DNA of 64,000 nucleotides from Aquincolibacterium sp964606385 (GCA_964606385.1 CAZSFZ010000002.1:124001-188000), one strand, 5' to 3'. Positions 1 to 9,180 are shown, numbered from the stretch's first letter. Notes: a model not told the origin generated them from the sequence alone. Numbers and translations are program-made.

Positions 1-330
1 GATCACGCCGGCGGGCTTCCATTTTTCGTTCGTCTTTGCGAAATCGATGAGCTTCTTGGAGATCTCCTGCGGGTCCTTGTCCCCGAAAGTGATCACGACC
101 GAACCGCTCAGGTACTTGTCGGCCCCCGCGACGCTGAACTGCGCGAAGATCTTGCGCGCCATCGCATGTTTGACCATGAGGGAGCGCCGGGACACTTTTT
201 CAAGACTGCGGCGCGCGTCGGAGATATCCAGCACCGAAACTCCGTTCAAATTAGAGATGAAAGCGTAAGGGCTCTTCTCGAACTCTTTGACGATCTCCTG
301 ATACATCAATTCTTTTTCTAAGGAAGGCAT
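1..330 (-). CDS. rplJ: 50S ribosomal protein L10, 3' part missing
   Basis: This is the N-terminal 110 residues of ribosomal protein L10, which forms the base of the L7/L12 stalk that recruits translation factors. The reading frame starts at the ATG on 330-328 (MPSLEKELMYQEIV) and runs off the left edge without a stop. The start, the residues around A-F-I-S-N-L-N-G-V-S-V and a following R-R-S-L segment match the L10 N-terminal RNA-binding domain. It sits directly behind rplA with 3 bases between them, the usual bacterial L11-L1-L10 order, so it is almost certainly co-transcribed with it. The C-terminal L7/L12-binding helix lies outside the window. Confidence 0.95.
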   Translation of the reverse strand, partial: MPSLEKELMYQEIVKEFEKSPYAFISNLNGVSVLDISDARRSLEKVSRRSLMVKHAMARKIFAQFSVAGADKYLSGSVVITFGDKDPQEISKKLIDFAKTNEKWKPAGVI

Positions 331-333
331 GGC

Positions 334-1020
334 TTAAAGGGCTCCCGTATTGAGCTTGAGACCCGGTCCGTGGGTCGTCGCGATATGGATCGTCTTGAGG
401 TACTCGCCTTTGCTCGTGGCGGGCTTGGAATCTTTCACGGCTTTGATCACGGTGCGCGCGTTCTCAAGGATCGCTTCTTCACCGAACGATAATTTACCGC
501 ACACAGCGTGAAGCCCGGCGGTCTTGTCGCTCTTGAACTCGATGCGGCCGCCCTTCACTTCTTTGACGGCCCGGCCGACCTGAGGCGTCACGGTGCCGGT
601 TTTCGGCGTCGGCATCAATCCTTTGGGACCGAGCACGCGCCCGAGCTTGGAGACTTCCCGCATCATATCGGGATGGGCAACCACAACGTCAAAATCAAGA
701 AAACCGTTCTTTACTCTTTCCACGAGTTCTTCGGCCCCGACAAAATCCGCTCCCGCGGCTTCAGCATCCTTGGCGCCCTCCCCCTTCGCAAAACAAAGCA
801 CGCGCTGCGTACGGCCGCTGCCATGAGGAAGGCTCACGGTGCCGCGCACGTTCTCGTCACCCGCTTCGGACTTGATCCCGAGCTGGAAACTCAGGGAGAC
901 CGTTTCGTCAGCCTTGCCCATTTCAACTTTTTTCAGGATCTTCACGGCTTCCGGCAAAGAATAGATCTTGCCTTCTTCCACCAGCGCTGCTCTTTTTTGA
1001 TACCGTTTGCTGCGTTTCAT
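334..1020 (-). CDS. rplA: 50S ribosomal protein L1
   Basis: Full-length L1 (228 residues, normal for bacteria), the protein of the L1 stalk that helps release deacylated tRNA from the E site; in many bacteria it also represses its own operon. The N-terminus KRSKRYQKRAALVEEGKIY and the central G-R-V-L-G-P-K-G-L-M-P-T-P-K-T-G-T-V-T segment (about residues 128-145) are diagnostic. It lies 14 bases after rplK and 3 bases before rplJ, on the same strand. Nothing is unusual in length or motif content. Confidence 0.98.
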   Translation of the reverse strand: MKRSKRYQKRAALVEEGKIYSLPEAVKILKKVEMGKADETVSLSFQLGIKSEAGDENVRGTVSLPHGSGRTQRVLCFAKGEGAKDAEAAGADFVGAEELVERVKNGFLDFDVVVAHPDMMREVSKLGRVLGPKGLMPTPKTGTVTPQVGRAVKEVKGGRIEFKSDKTAGLHAVCGKLSFGEEAILENARTVIKAVKDSKPATSKGEYLKTIHIATTHGPGLKLNTGAL

Positions 1021-1034
1021 TGTCTTTTCCGTTC

Positions 1035-1466
1035 TTACTTTGATTTGACGACTTCGATACCCATGCTGCGGGCCGCGCCTTCGACGATGCGGCAGGCGCT
1101 TTCGATCTTGGTCGTATTGAGGTCAACCATTTTCTTGCGCGCGATCTCAAGGACCTGATCGCGGGTGATCTTACCGATGATGGTCCGGCCGGGTTCCCCG
1201 GAGGCCTTTGCGAGCCCGACGGCTTTCTTGATCTCGGCCGCGACCGGCGGCGATTTCAGGATAAAGGTAAAGGATTTGTCCTTGTAAACCGTGAGCACCG
1301 CCGGAAGGATCGTGCCCGGGCGGTCTTTGGTACGCTCGTTGAACTGCTTGCAGAACTCCATAATGTTGACGCCGTGTTGGCCGAGCGCGGGGCCGATCGG
1401 AGGAGCGGGATTCGCTTGTCCGCCCGGGATCTGCAATTTGATCTTTACTTTGATTTCTTTTGCCAT
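1035..1466 (-). CDS. rplK: 50S ribosomal protein L11
   Basis: Complete L11 (143 residues), which with 23S rRNA forms the GTPase-associated centre and is needed for RelA-type sensing in bacteria that have it. The N-terminal domain begins IKVKIKLQIPGGQANPAPPI and contains G-P-A-L-G-Q-H-G-V-N-I-M-E-F, the family signature. The C-terminal RNA-binding domain ends with the R-S-M-G-I-E-V segment. It is 3 bases from nusG upstream and 14 bases from rplA downstream, consistent with one operon. Confidence 0.98.
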   Translation of the reverse strand: MAKEIKVKIKLQIPGGQANPAPPIGPALGQHGVNIMEFCKQFNERTKDRPGTILPAVLTVYKDKSFTFILKSPPVAAEIKKAVGLAKASGEPGRTIIGKITRDQVLEIARKKMVDLNTTKIESACRIVEGAARSMGIEVVKSK

Positions 1467-1469
1467 GGT

Positions 1470-2003
1470 TTAGATCTTTTCTACTTGCCAGTATTCAAGT
1501 TCTACGGGTGTCGGCCGGCCGAAGATCGTGACCATCACGCGCATCTTGCCGCGGTCCGGATTGATCTGTTCGATCGTACCGTTAAAATTAGCGAAAGAGC
1601 CCTCTTTGACGCGGACGCTTTCACCCTCTTCGAATTCTACTTTCGGTTTCGGCTTGGTCTGCTTCTCTTCCTGTTCCTTGATGATCGCGCCGACCTCACG
1701 CTCCGTCAGCGGGATCGGGTTCTTCCCCGATCCAATGAAGCCCGAGATCCCCGGCGTGTTCCGCACGAGGTACCAGCTCTCGTCGGTCAATTCCATCTTG
1801 ACCAGGATGTAACCCGGAAAGAATTTCCGTTCGCTGATCCGTTTTTTGCCGCCCTTCACCTCGCTCACTTTTTCGAGCGGGATCAACACTTCATGGATCA
1901 GGTGCGAAAGACCCGCGGTCTCCGCGTGGCTGATCAAGCTGGCGCGGGCTTTGGTTTCCACGCCCGTCTGCGTATGGACTACATACCACTTAGCGTCGGC
2001 CAT
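1470..2003 (-). CDS. nusG: transcription termination/antitermination factor NusG
   Basis: NusG (177 residues from the chosen start) binds the RNA polymerase clamp, raises processivity and couples to Rho or the ribosome. The start chosen is the ATG at 2003-2001 giving MADAKWYVVHTQTGVE, because W-Y-V-V-H-T is the conserved NGN-domain start; an upstream in-frame ATG at 2060 would overlap secE heavily and adds non-conserved residues. F-P-G-Y-I-L-V-K-M near residue 65-75 is the NGN signature and the C-terminal KOW domain holds the V-R-V-K-E-G-S-F-A-N-F-N-G-T loop. It follows secE by only 4 bases. Confidence 0.97.
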   Translation of the reverse strand: MADAKWYVVHTQTGVETKARASLISHAETAGLSHLIHEVLIPLEKVSEVKGGKKRISERKFFPGYILVKMELTDESWYLVRNTPGISGFIGSGKNPIPLTEREVGAIIKEQEEKQTKPKPKVEFEEGESVRVKEGSFANFNGTIEQINPDRGKMRVMVTIFGRPTPVELEYWQVEKI

Positions 2004-2007
2004 GATC

Positions 2008-2193
2008 TTAACTAATGACGATCCGGAGGAGCGTCGAAATGCAGAAATCGACAGCCGCAATGAACGCCGAAGCGAAAAGGGTGACCACGATCACGACAAG
2101 CGTCGCCTGCCAAAGTTCGTTCCAGGTCGGCCACGTGACTTTTTTCAGCTCCTGCATCGTTTCTTGAAAAAAATTCGCTGCTTTCTGCACCAT
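2008..2193 (-). CDS. secE: preprotein translocase subunit SecE
   Basis: SecE is the small clamp subunit of the SecYEG channel in the inner membrane. The protein has 61 residues: a short amphipathic helix with K-K-V-T-W-P-T-W-N-E-L (the family signature) and one transmembrane helix (about residues 28-50, rich in V, I, T and A). The start at 2193 is supported by a good Shine-Dalgarno sequence (GAGGAAG) 5-8 bases upstream; a longer in-frame extension up to 2298 would run through the tRNA-Trp gene and is rejected. The single-helix form is the usual one outside gamma-proteobacteria. Confidence 0.95.
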   Translation of the reverse strand: MVQKAANFFQETMQELKKVTWPTWNELWQATLVVIVVTLFASAFIAAVDFCISTLLRIVIS

Positions 2194-2240
2194 AACTTCC
2201 TCTTTGTTATTTCGAGTCCGCACCCATCGCCTTAAAAATC

Positions 2241-2314
2241 CAGGCCTGGCAGGACTCGAACCTGCAACATGCGGTTTTGGAGACCGCCGCTCTACCAATT
2301 GGAGCTACAGGCCT
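2241..2314 (-). tRNA. tRNA-Trp (anticodon CCA)
   Basis: Read on the minus strand this 74-base segment folds as a cloverleaf: 7-base acceptor stem AGGCCTG/CAGGCCT with discriminator G, D arm with GCTC/GAGC, anticodon stem GCGGT/ACCGC enclosing loop CTCCAAA (anticodon CCA, Trp), and a T arm GCAGG-TTCGAGT-CCTGC. The 3' CCA is not encoded. It sits between rpmG and secE, the usual location for tRNA-Trp in this cluster. Confidence 0.97.
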
Positions 2315-2339
2315 CTGTTCCGCTTCGCTCCGAAAAAGG

Positions 2340-2489
2340 TTATTTCTTCTCCCGGAAAAGAACGCGCTTACGGCAAGCCGGACAGTACTTTTTCCGTTCG
2401 ATCTTGTCCGGATTCTGTTTCTTATTCTTACGCGTCCAATACGTCGACTTGTGATCGCACGACGACACGAGGGAAATAATCTCTTGCAT
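2340..2489 (-). CDS. rpmG: 50S ribosomal protein L33
   Basis: A 49-residue L33, too short for many gene callers. The segment Y-W-T-R-K-N-K-K-Q-N-P-D-K-I-E-R-K-K-Y-C-P-A-C-R-K is the L33 fold signature. The C-terminal C-x-x-C zinc pair (C36, C39) is present, but where zinc-binding L33 proteins have a second C-x-x-C pair near residue 11 this one has a single Cys (S-S-C-D-H). Zinc binding is therefore uncertain; the form is intermediate between the zinc and zinc-free types. The gene lies between tuf and tRNA-Trp on the same strand. Confidence 0.95.
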   Translation of the reverse strand: MQEIISLVSSCDHKSTYWTRKNKKQNPDKIERKKYCPACRKRVLFREKK

Positions 2490-2647
2490 TGAAATAAAAC
2501 CTTTTCCTTTGTCTTAAAAAAACCGCGGAAAACGCACGGCTTTCAAAAATGATTTTCGGCTTGCAAGGCTTCTTACGGCGAAAATAAACGCCTTACAGCC
2601 AGCAGGGCTTCGCCAAAAAATGCTAGGATTTGTGGCCGAACGAGATG

Positions 2648-3847
<1,200 letters not shown>

Positions 3848-3889
3848 TGGGATTCTCCCTTATGATTGAAGTTTCGTTTTCACATCCTA

Positions 3890-3962
3890 AGCTGGAGATG
3901 GGAATTGAACCCATGACCTCATCCTTACCAAGGATGTGCTCTACCGACTGAGCTACTCCAGC
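3890..3962 (-). tRNA. tRNA-Thr (anticodon GGT)
   Basis: On the minus strand: acceptor stem GCTGGAG/CTCCAGC, D arm GCTC/GAGC, anticodon stem CATCC/GGATG around TTGGTAA (anticodon GGT), and T arm with loop TTCAATT. The length is 73 bases; no encoded CCA. It is the first gene of the tuf transcription unit, about 155 bases downstream of the promoter at 4125-4152. Confidence 0.96.
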
Positions 3963-4124
3963 GCTAAGCTTTTCCCAGCGCTTTCGATCGCTCGCTTCGA
4001 CATCCGTGACACAAAAAGCGCGTCACAAAAAAAATAAAAAACCTGTTTTCCAACGGAAAAACATCTGCGCTTGAAGACAGAAACCACCTTAAGCAGAGAC
4101 AGCTCTCCTACGGAAAGAGTGCAC

Positions 4125-4152
4125 ATTCTATTAAAAAAGAAAACCGTGTCAA
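4125..4152 (-). promoter_or_regulatory. sigma70-type promoter of the tRNA-Thr/tuf operon
   Basis: Minus strand: perfect -35 TTGACA (4152-4147), a 16-base spacer, and -10 TAGAAT (4130-4125), which predicts transcription from about 4118. The flanking gap 3963-4315 holds nothing else that looks coding; its left part (3963-4118) would be the transcribed leader before tRNA-Thr, and the right part (4153-4276) is a stretch with a purine-rich run and no clear feature. Confidence 0.85.
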
Positions 4153-4276
4153 GCTTTTTTAAAAAATCTTTTTTACTTTTTGGGAGGGATGGGGGCCACT
4201 TCTCCGGTCCATGGACCTACGATCGATCCTGATCTTGTACCCCGCTATATAAGGAAGATCGCTCAGCAAGAACTTA

Positions 4277-4314
4277 CAAAACAACCTAACCTATTTAATT
4301 AAAATGAGTTAGGT
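4277..4314 (-). terminator. weak hairpin after the AsmA-like gene
   Basis: ACCTAAC (4284-4290) pairs with GTTAGGT (4308-4314) around a 17-base A/T-rich loop; on the minus strand a short run TTGTTTT follows. It begins two bases after the stop of the 4316-5074 gene. The stem is only 7 bp and the U-tract is imperfect, so termination is a guess. Confidence 0.4.
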
Positions 4315-4315
4315 G

Positions 4316-5074
4316 TTAATTTGAGGCGTCCCCGCCAAAGGTGGAGAGAATCTGACCCCAAAAGCCGCTTTTCTTGGCGATCGAAGAGACCGCCTTACCT
4401 TGGAGCTGTTGAAGCTGGGACTCAAGATAACCAAAGCCCATTTTTTTCAAGGCCTCGCCGACGAGGATCGCCATGACATCCCGGGTCCCCCGGATATCGT
4501 AATAGGTCGCTCCGCGGATCCCGGCATTGAAATGCGTTTCCTTTAAAGACGGCCCGGTGGCATCCAAATAACGGATCTCCCCTATAGAAAAAACAAATTC
4601 ATCGATAAAAAGTTCCGGTATGTACTTTTTGACGGAACCGGGACCCGATCCCCCGGAAGGGGCCTCGCTTTCCTCTTTGCTTTTCTTGAAAGGTTTCAGT
4701 TCCAGGACATTCAGGCCCTTCCTCGGAACATTCATGACCTGGAGCTCCCTGAGATCGATCCCGAGGCCTTTAAGACGCAATTTCCCCTCGGGGAGGGACG
4801 GAAGATCGACCGAAACGATCACCAGCGGGATATTCGCCATGATCCCCTTCGGAAAACTGTACGGATTCCCGATCTCAAGGCCCTGGACCTCAAAGCCCGT
4901 ATTCTTCCAGTCCATTTTGACGTTTCGGACCGACACGTCCGCGCCTAATTGATAGCTCATGGAAAAAGTGATCGCCTGCTTGATCGCCCAGGTGTGAAAA
5001 ATCAATATCAGGATCAAAAGGATAATCGCGAGGCGTATAAGACCGAACAGGAACTTAAAAAGACCTTTGAACAT
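4316..5074 (-). CDS. membrane-anchored AsmA-like protein, hypothetical
   Basis: A 252-residue protein with one strongly hydrophobic N-terminal helix (about residues 8-30) and no cleavage site, followed by a beta-rich periplasmic part. The segment after the anchor, with G-A-D-V-S-V-R-N-V-K-M-D-W and F-E-V-Q-G-L-E-I-G-N-P, resembles the N-terminal repeat of AsmA/TamB-type proteins involved in envelope lipid or protein traffic; the later pattern I-R-Y-L-D-A-T-G fits beta strands. The start at 5074 has a good AAGGAG 5-6 bases upstream. It stands alone, divergent from the ATP synthase operon. Family assignment rests on pattern only, and no specific function can be given. Confidence 0.75.
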   Translation of the reverse strand: MFKGLFKFLFGLIRLAIILLILILIFHTWAIKQAITFSMSYQLGADVSVRNVKMDWKNTGFEVQGLEIGNPYSFPKGIMANIPLVIVSVDLPSLPEGKLRLKGLGIDLRELQVMNVPRKGLNVLELKPFKKSKEESEAPSGGSGPGSVKKYIPELFIDEFVFSIGEIRYLDATGPSLKETHFNAGIRGATYYDIRGTRDVMAILVGEALKKMGFGYLESQLQQLQGKAVSSIAKKSGFWGQILSTFGGDASN

Positions 5075-5171
5075 AAGACTCCTTTTGTGTCAGAACCGGC
5101 TTCTTTTTTATCGGCCAAAGAGTCAAAAACCATACTCCCTTTTGCCCCGCCCACCACTCCATGCAAGTTCC

Positions 5172-5201
5172 TTGACAATGAAAGAAGCTTTGCCAGATAA
5201 T
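5172..5201 (+). promoter_or_regulatory. promoter of the ATP synthase operon
   Basis: TTGACA at 5172-5177, an 18-base spacer and GATAAT at 5196-5201, predicting a start near 5208. An ATG at 5178, in frame with atpI, lies between the two boxes and so cannot be the translation start from this promoter; the ATG at 5217 can. Confidence 0.75.
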
Positions 5202-5216
5202 GTCGGCCATCGTTCC

Positions 5217-5501
5217 ATGAACAACCTGGCTGGCAGGGTGTGGACCCACCCCGATCCTTTGAACACCGCCAAGAAAGATCTTCAACGGCTTTTCTGGATG
5301 CTCGGATTGGCCCTTACTTTGCCCATGGTGCTTCTAAGCGGCCCTTTCGTGGGGTATTTGGTAAGCCAGTGGCTGATCGGAAAGTGGGGCTGGCCCTCCG
5401 GCACCACCCTGGTCCTAACGCTCCTGGGACTTGCGGGTTCGGTCACCCAGACCGTCAAGATCCTGAGACTTCTATATAAAGGAAGCGAAAACAAGACATG
5501 A
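5217..5501 (+). CDS. atpI: ATP synthase accessory protein AtpI/AtpZ type
   Basis: A 94-residue protein with two transmembrane helices (about residues 26-48 and 60-82), preceded by K-K-D-L-Q-R-L-F-W-M-L-G-L-A-L-T-L-P. G-P-F-V-G-Y-L-V and the position as first gene of an atp operon identify it as the AtpI/AtpZ family, helpers of c-ring assembly or magnesium supply. The start at 5217 is chosen because the alternative at 5178 falls inside the promoter. This leaves a leader of about 9 bases with no visible Shine-Dalgarno. Its stop overlaps the atpB start by 4 bases (ATGA). Confidence 0.85.
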   Translation: MNNLAGRVWTHPDPLNTAKKDLQRLFWMLGLALTLPMVLLSGPFVGYLVSQWLIGKWGWPSGTTLVLTLLGLAGSVTQTVKILRLLYKGSENKT

Positions 5502-6352
5502 ACATGACAGAAGGTCACGTAACGGCCGCCGTACAGACCGCCGCCCAGAGGCATGCGGCCGAAGAGCTTCCGAATTTTATCACCCTCCTGGAGCATCTTT
5601 TCCCTAAGTCGCACTTTGTTCATTTCCTTTTCACGTGGGAAAATATTATTTTTTCGCTTCTCGTGCTGGGTTTTATCGCCGTCCGTTCGATCACCGCGGC
5701 GCGAAAAAATGAATTCCTTCCGAAGGGCATCCAAAACCGCTGGGAGATCTGCGTCGAAGGTCTTTCGGAATTCGTCACCGGCATCCTCGGCCCCAGGGGC
5801 ATGGAACATGTCCCCTTCCTCGGCACGATGTTCCTTTACATTCTTTTCCAGAACCTTCTCGGGCTTCTTCCGTTAATGAAATCGCCCACAAGCGCCTGGA
5901 GCACCACGATCGCCCTGGCCCTGCTCACGACGGTCTATATCCAATGGGTCGGGATCAAAGAGCACGGCCTCTTTAACTACTTCAAACACCTCGCCGGCAA
6001 TCCGGTGGGTTTTCTCGGGCTGCTGCTCGTCCCGCTCATGCTCGTGATCAACATGAGCATCGAATTCTTCGCGGTGCCTTTGAGCCTCTCGCTTCGTCTT
6101 TTCGCGAACATCTCCAGCGAAGACAAGCTGCTTTACAAATTCGCGGAACTGAACGTGATGTATTACTGGGTGTTCTTCATCTTTCAGCTTTTTGCCAATA
6201 TCCTCGTGATCCTTTTCAGCTTCATCCAGGCTTTTGTTTTCCTTTTGCTTTCGACCGTGTATATTTCACTGGTCATGCCGCACGACCATGACGAAGAACA
6301 CGCGACGGAAGCCAAAGACCCAACCAACGTCGTTCATTCAACTCAACCGTAA
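5498..6352 (+). CDS. atpB: F-type ATP synthase subunit a
   Basis: Subunit a (284 residues) forms the two half-channels against the c-ring. The essential arginine lies in S-L-S-L-R-L-F-A-N-I-S (around residue 202), matching the family S-L-R-L-F-G-N-I with G replaced by A. Downstream, S-S-E-D-K-L-L replaces the common A-G-H-x-L-L. Five or six hydrophobic helices are visible, and the C-terminus P-H-D-H-D-E-E-H is acidic and His-rich. Overlap of 4 bases with atpI and 12 bases to atpE support co-transcription. Confidence 0.96.
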   Translation: MNMTEGHVTAAVQTAAQRHAAEELPNFITLLEHLFPKSHFVHFLFTWENIIFSLLVLGFIAVRSITAARKNEFLPKGIQNRWEICVEGLSEFVTGILGPRGMEHVPFLGTMFLYILFQNLLGLLPLMKSPTSAWSTTIALALLTTVYIQWVGIKEHGLFNYFKHLAGNPVGFLGLLLVPLMLVINMSIEFFAVPLSLSLRLFANISSEDKLLYKFAELNVMYYWVFFIFQLFANILVILFSFIQAFVFLLLSTVYISLVMPHDHDEEHATEAKDPTNVVHSTQP

Positions 6353-6364
6353 GGAGAATCAAAA

Positions 6365-6595
6365 ATGGATTCACACGTCGCATTAGGTTTCGCACTTCCG
6401 CTCGGCCTTGCCATCACGGCATTCGGGTCGGCGCTGGGCCTCGGGAAAGCCGTCGCCTCCGCCATGGACGCCACGGGCCGCCAGCCCGAAGCTTCCGGAA
6501 AGATCCTGGTCAACATGATGGCCGGATGCGCCCTGATCGAAGCCTTGACGCTTTATGTCCTGATCTTCGGTTTCGTATTGATGGGAAAGATCTAA
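6365..6595 (+). CDS. atpE: F-type ATP synthase subunit c
   Basis: A 76-residue two-helix hairpin with the conserved polar loop G-R-Q-P-E (residues 38-42) and the ion-binding carboxylate E59 in A-L-I-E-A-L-T-L-Y. The residues that make sodium-type rings selective are absent: the position of the helix-1 Gln is Leu and the E-S-T motif is E-A-L. This argues for proton coupling. AAGGAG precedes the start at good spacing. It is followed by atpF after 13 bases. Confidence 0.97.
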   Translation: MDSHVALGFALPLGLAITAFGSALGLGKAVASAMDATGRQPEASGKILVNMMAGCALIEALTLYVLIFGFVLMGKI

Positions 6596-6608
6596 GCCGG
6601 AAATCCCC

Positions 6609-7109
6609 ATGGAATTCTTTCAAGAGAACATCCATCTCGCGGAGGTTGGGGTCCAGCTCGCCGCCTTTCTGATCGTCTTCTTCACGCTCAAGAAATTCGC
6701 CTGGAAACCGCTCCTGGAGATCATCCGGGCGCGGCGGGAACGCTTCGAGGACGAATGGAGCGGGATCGAGAAAACCAAGCAGAGCGTCGCGGCGCTGGAA
6801 AAGGATTACCGCCTGCATCTCCAGAAGATCGAGGAAGAGGCCCGCGCCAAGATGCAAGAAGCCGTCCAGGAAGGCCGCCGCCTCGCGCGGGAGATCCAGG
6901 AGAAAGCGCGCTTAGAATCCCAAGCCACATTCGAAAAGGCGAAGACCAATATCGACCTTGAGATCGAAAAAGCCCGGGTGACGCTCCGCCAGGAGATCGC
7001 GGGTCTCTCGATCCGCGTGGCGGAAAAGGTGCTCGCGGAAAGGATCGACGGTTCCCAGCAGGAGAAAAAGGCTTTAGAGATCCTCGGGGAGCTTGAGAAA
7101 AAACTATGA
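6609..7109 (+). CDS. atpF: F-type ATP synthase subunit b
   Basis: Peripheral stalk subunit (166 residues): one transmembrane helix near residues 10-28 (A-A-F-L-I-V-F-F-T-L-K-K-F-A-W-K-P), then a long charged coiled coil rich in E, R, K and A. The K-K-F-A-W-K-P-L-L-E-I-I junction is typical. Only one b-type gene is present, so the stalk is presumably a homodimer. It overlaps atpH by 4 bases. Confidence 0.95.
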   Translation: MEFFQENIHLAEVGVQLAAFLIVFFTLKKFAWKPLLEIIRARRERFEDEWSGIEKTKQSVAALEKDYRLHLQKIEEEARAKMQEAVQEGRRLAREIQEKARLESQATFEKAKTNIDLEIEKARVTLRQEIAGLSIRVAEKVLAERIDGSQQEKKALEILGELEKKL

Positions 7110-7663
7110 GCGACGTGATCGCCGCGGCCCGTTACACCCGCGCTCTTTTTGAACTCGCCGGAAAAGACGGTCGCCTTCCCGAGATCGACAAGGGGCTCCA
7201 CGCGCTCGTCAAGGTCCTGCGCGAACAGCCCAAGGTTTTCCTTCTGATGGCGAATCCCACGCTCACGGAAGCGGAAAAATTTTCTTTGGCGATGAGCGCC
7301 CTTCCCGATCCCAGGCCGGGGCTTCTGGAAAGGTTCCTTCGGGTCCTGATCGAAAAAAAACGCTTCGCGCTTCTTCCGGAGATCCAGAAAGATTTTCACG
7401 ACCGCTTCGAGAAGCAACAGGGCATCCGGGAGATCGAGCTCTTCTCGGCCGTGCCGTTCTCAAGCGGGGTCCAGGAGAAATTCAAATCCATGCTTACTAA
7501 AAAACTCCGTTCCGAGATCCGGTTGATCCCCAGGACCGATCGCGGCCTGCTCGGAGGTTTTATCCTGCGCTTTGACGGAAAAGAGATCGACTGCAGTTTC
7601 CGGAACCGTCTTCATGAGATCCAACAAAAACTTTTCAGCTCCGCCGAGGAAGGAATGATCTGA
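7106..7663 (+). CDS. atpH: F-type ATP synthase subunit delta
   Basis: Delta subunit (185 residues), linking the peripheral stalk to the top of alpha3-beta3. The N-terminal helical domain starts A-A-R-Y-T-R-A-L-F-E-L-A; the C-terminal part has I-R-L-I-P-R-T-D-R-G-L-L-G-G-F-I-L-R, matching the family ending that includes a G-G-x-x-x-x-x motif. It overlaps atpF and atpA at its two ends (4 bases and 1 base), a tight translational coupling. Confidence 0.95.
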   Translation: MSDVIAAARYTRALFELAGKDGRLPEIDKGLHALVKVLREQPKVFLLMANPTLTEAEKFSLAMSALPDPRPGLLERFLRVLIEKKRFALLPEIQKDFHDRFEKQQGIREIELFSAVPFSSGVQEKFKSMLTKKLRSEIRLIPRTDRGLLGGFILRFDGKEIDCSFRNRLHEIQQKLFSSAEEGMI

Positions 7664-9180
7664 TGCTTAAGCCTGAAGAAGTCACGCAAGCCATTCAAAA
7701 AGAGATCCAGAAATACGAGACCAAGCTTGAGATGCAATCGGTCGGTTACGTGCTGCAGGTGGGCGACGGGATCGCGCGCGTCTACGGTCTGGATGAGGTC
7801 ATGGCCGGAGAACTGGTCACCTTCCGCGACGGCACGACGGGCCTTGTGCTCAATCTCGAGCCGAATTACGTCGGCGTCGTGATCCTCGGCGAAGACCGGA
7901 CCATCAAGGAAGGCGATCAGGTCAAACGCACGGGCAAGATCGCCCAGGTGCCCGTCGGCGATGCCCTGAAGGGCCGTGTCATCAATCCACTCGGGGAGCC
8001 GCTTGACGGCAAAGGCCCGATCGTCTCAAAAAAAACACGTCCGATCGAATCCCTGCCTCCTTCCGTCGTCCAGCGCCAGCCCGTCAAGGAACCACTCCAG
8101 ACCGGCATCAAATCCATCGATGCCATGATCCCGATCGGCCGCGGCCAGCGCGAACTCATTATCGGCGACCGCCAAACGGGTAAAACGGCCATCCTGATCG
8201 ACACGATCCTCAATCAAAAGACCACGGGGGTCCACTGCATTTATGTCGCGATCGGCCAAAAACTTTCAAGCGTGGTCGCGCTCGCCGAAACGCTCCGTAA
8301 ATACGGGGCCATGGAATACACCACGATCGTGTCCGCCTCTTCGGAAGATCCGGCGCCGCTTCAATACCTCGCGCCTTATGCCGGCGCCGCGATCGGCGAA
8401 GAATCCCTCTTCACGGGGAAACACGCTCTCGTGGTCTATGACGATCTTTCCAAACACGCGGTCGCTTACCGCCAGCTTTCGCTTCTCCTGCAGCGTCCCC
8501 CGGGCCGCGAAGCGTATCCGGGCGATGTGTTCTACCTTCATTCCCGTCTGCTGGAACGCGCGGCCAAATTGCGCGACGACCTGGGGGGCGGCTCGCTCAC
8601 CGCGCTGCCTGTGATCGAAACGCAGCTCGGCGATATTTCAGCCTACATCCCGACGAACGTGATCTCCATCACGGACGGTCAGATCTATCTGGAAAGCGAT
8701 CTTTTTTACGCGGGCGTCCGGCCGGCCATCAACGTCGGCCTTTCGGTCTCGCGCGTCGGCGGCAACGCCCAGACCAAAGCCATGAAGCAGGTCGCCGGCA
8801 TGCTCCGCCTTTCACTGGCCCAGTACCGTGAGCTCCAGGCCTTCGCCCAGCTCGCGACCGATCTGGATAAAGCCACCAAAGACCAGCTCACCCGCGGTGA
8901 ACGCATGGTCGAGATCCTGAAGCAAACGGACCTTAACCCGCTGCCGCTTGAACGCCAGATCGTCAGCATTTTCGCGGGCAATGAGGGTTTTCTGGATGAC
9001 ATTCCGGCCTCCGGGGTCCGGGATTTTGAAAAAAACCTCCTGGAATTCATCGATAAGAGCTATCACGAGATCTTTATGGAGATCGCGGAGAAAAAGGTTC
9101 TTTCGGATGCCCTGAAAGAGAGTCTCAAGAAAGCGATCACAAAATTTAAACAAACGGAGGAAACAACTCAAAAACCATGA
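7663..9180 (+). CDS. atpA: F-type ATP synthase subunit alpha
   Basis: Full-length alpha subunit (505 residues) of the catalytic F1 head. The P-loop G-D-R-Q-T-G-K-T-A is at about residues 168-176; P-G-R-E-A-Y-P-G-D-V-F-Y and the arginine-bearing S-V-S-R-V-G-G-N-A-Q-T-K signature follow. The alpha subunit holds non-catalytic nucleotide sites and supplies the arginine finger to beta. Its last codons overlap the atpG start by 4 bases. Confidence 0.99.
   Translation: MLKPEEVTQAIQKEIQKYETKLEMQSVGYVLQVGDGIARVYGLDEVMAGELVTFRDGTTGLVLNLEPNYVGVVILGEDRTIKEGDQVKRTGKIAQVPVGDALKGRVINPLGEPLDGKGPIVSKKTRPIESLPPSVVQRQPVKEPLQTGIKSIDAMIPIGRGQRELIIGDRQTGKTAILIDTILNQKTTGVHCIYVAIGQKLSSVVALAETLRKYGAMEYTTIVSASSEDPAPLQYLAPYAGAAIGEESLFTGKHALVVYDDLSKHAVAYRQLSLLLQRPPGREAYPGDVFYLHSRLLERAAKLRDDLGGGSLTALPVIETQLGDISAYIPTNVISITDGQIYLESDLFYAGVRPAINVGLSVSRVGGNAQTKAMKQVAGMLRLSLAQYRELQAFAQLATDLDKATKDQLTRGERMVEILKQTDLNPLPLERQIVSIFAGNEGFLDDIPASGVRDFEKNLLEFIDKSYHEIFMEIAEKKVLSDALKESLKKAITKFKQTEETTQKP

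Noticed and set aside
2490..2647. Terminator or small gene between tuf and rpmG
   Set aside because: Only weak stems and no credible start codon with a ribosome-binding site are visible.
5178..5216. Upstream ATG as the atpI start
   Set aside because: It lies between the -35 and -10 boxes of the operon promoter and so would not be in the message.
6365..6595. Sodium-type c subunit
   Set aside because: The helix-1 Gln and the Ser/Thr after the ion-binding Glu are Leu and Ala-Leu, so the known sodium signature is absent.
7508..7522. An R-S-E-I-R pentapeptide in atpH
   Set aside because: It lies in the conserved C-terminal fold of the delta subunit, not at a domain border, and one chance match in a window of this size is not surprising.
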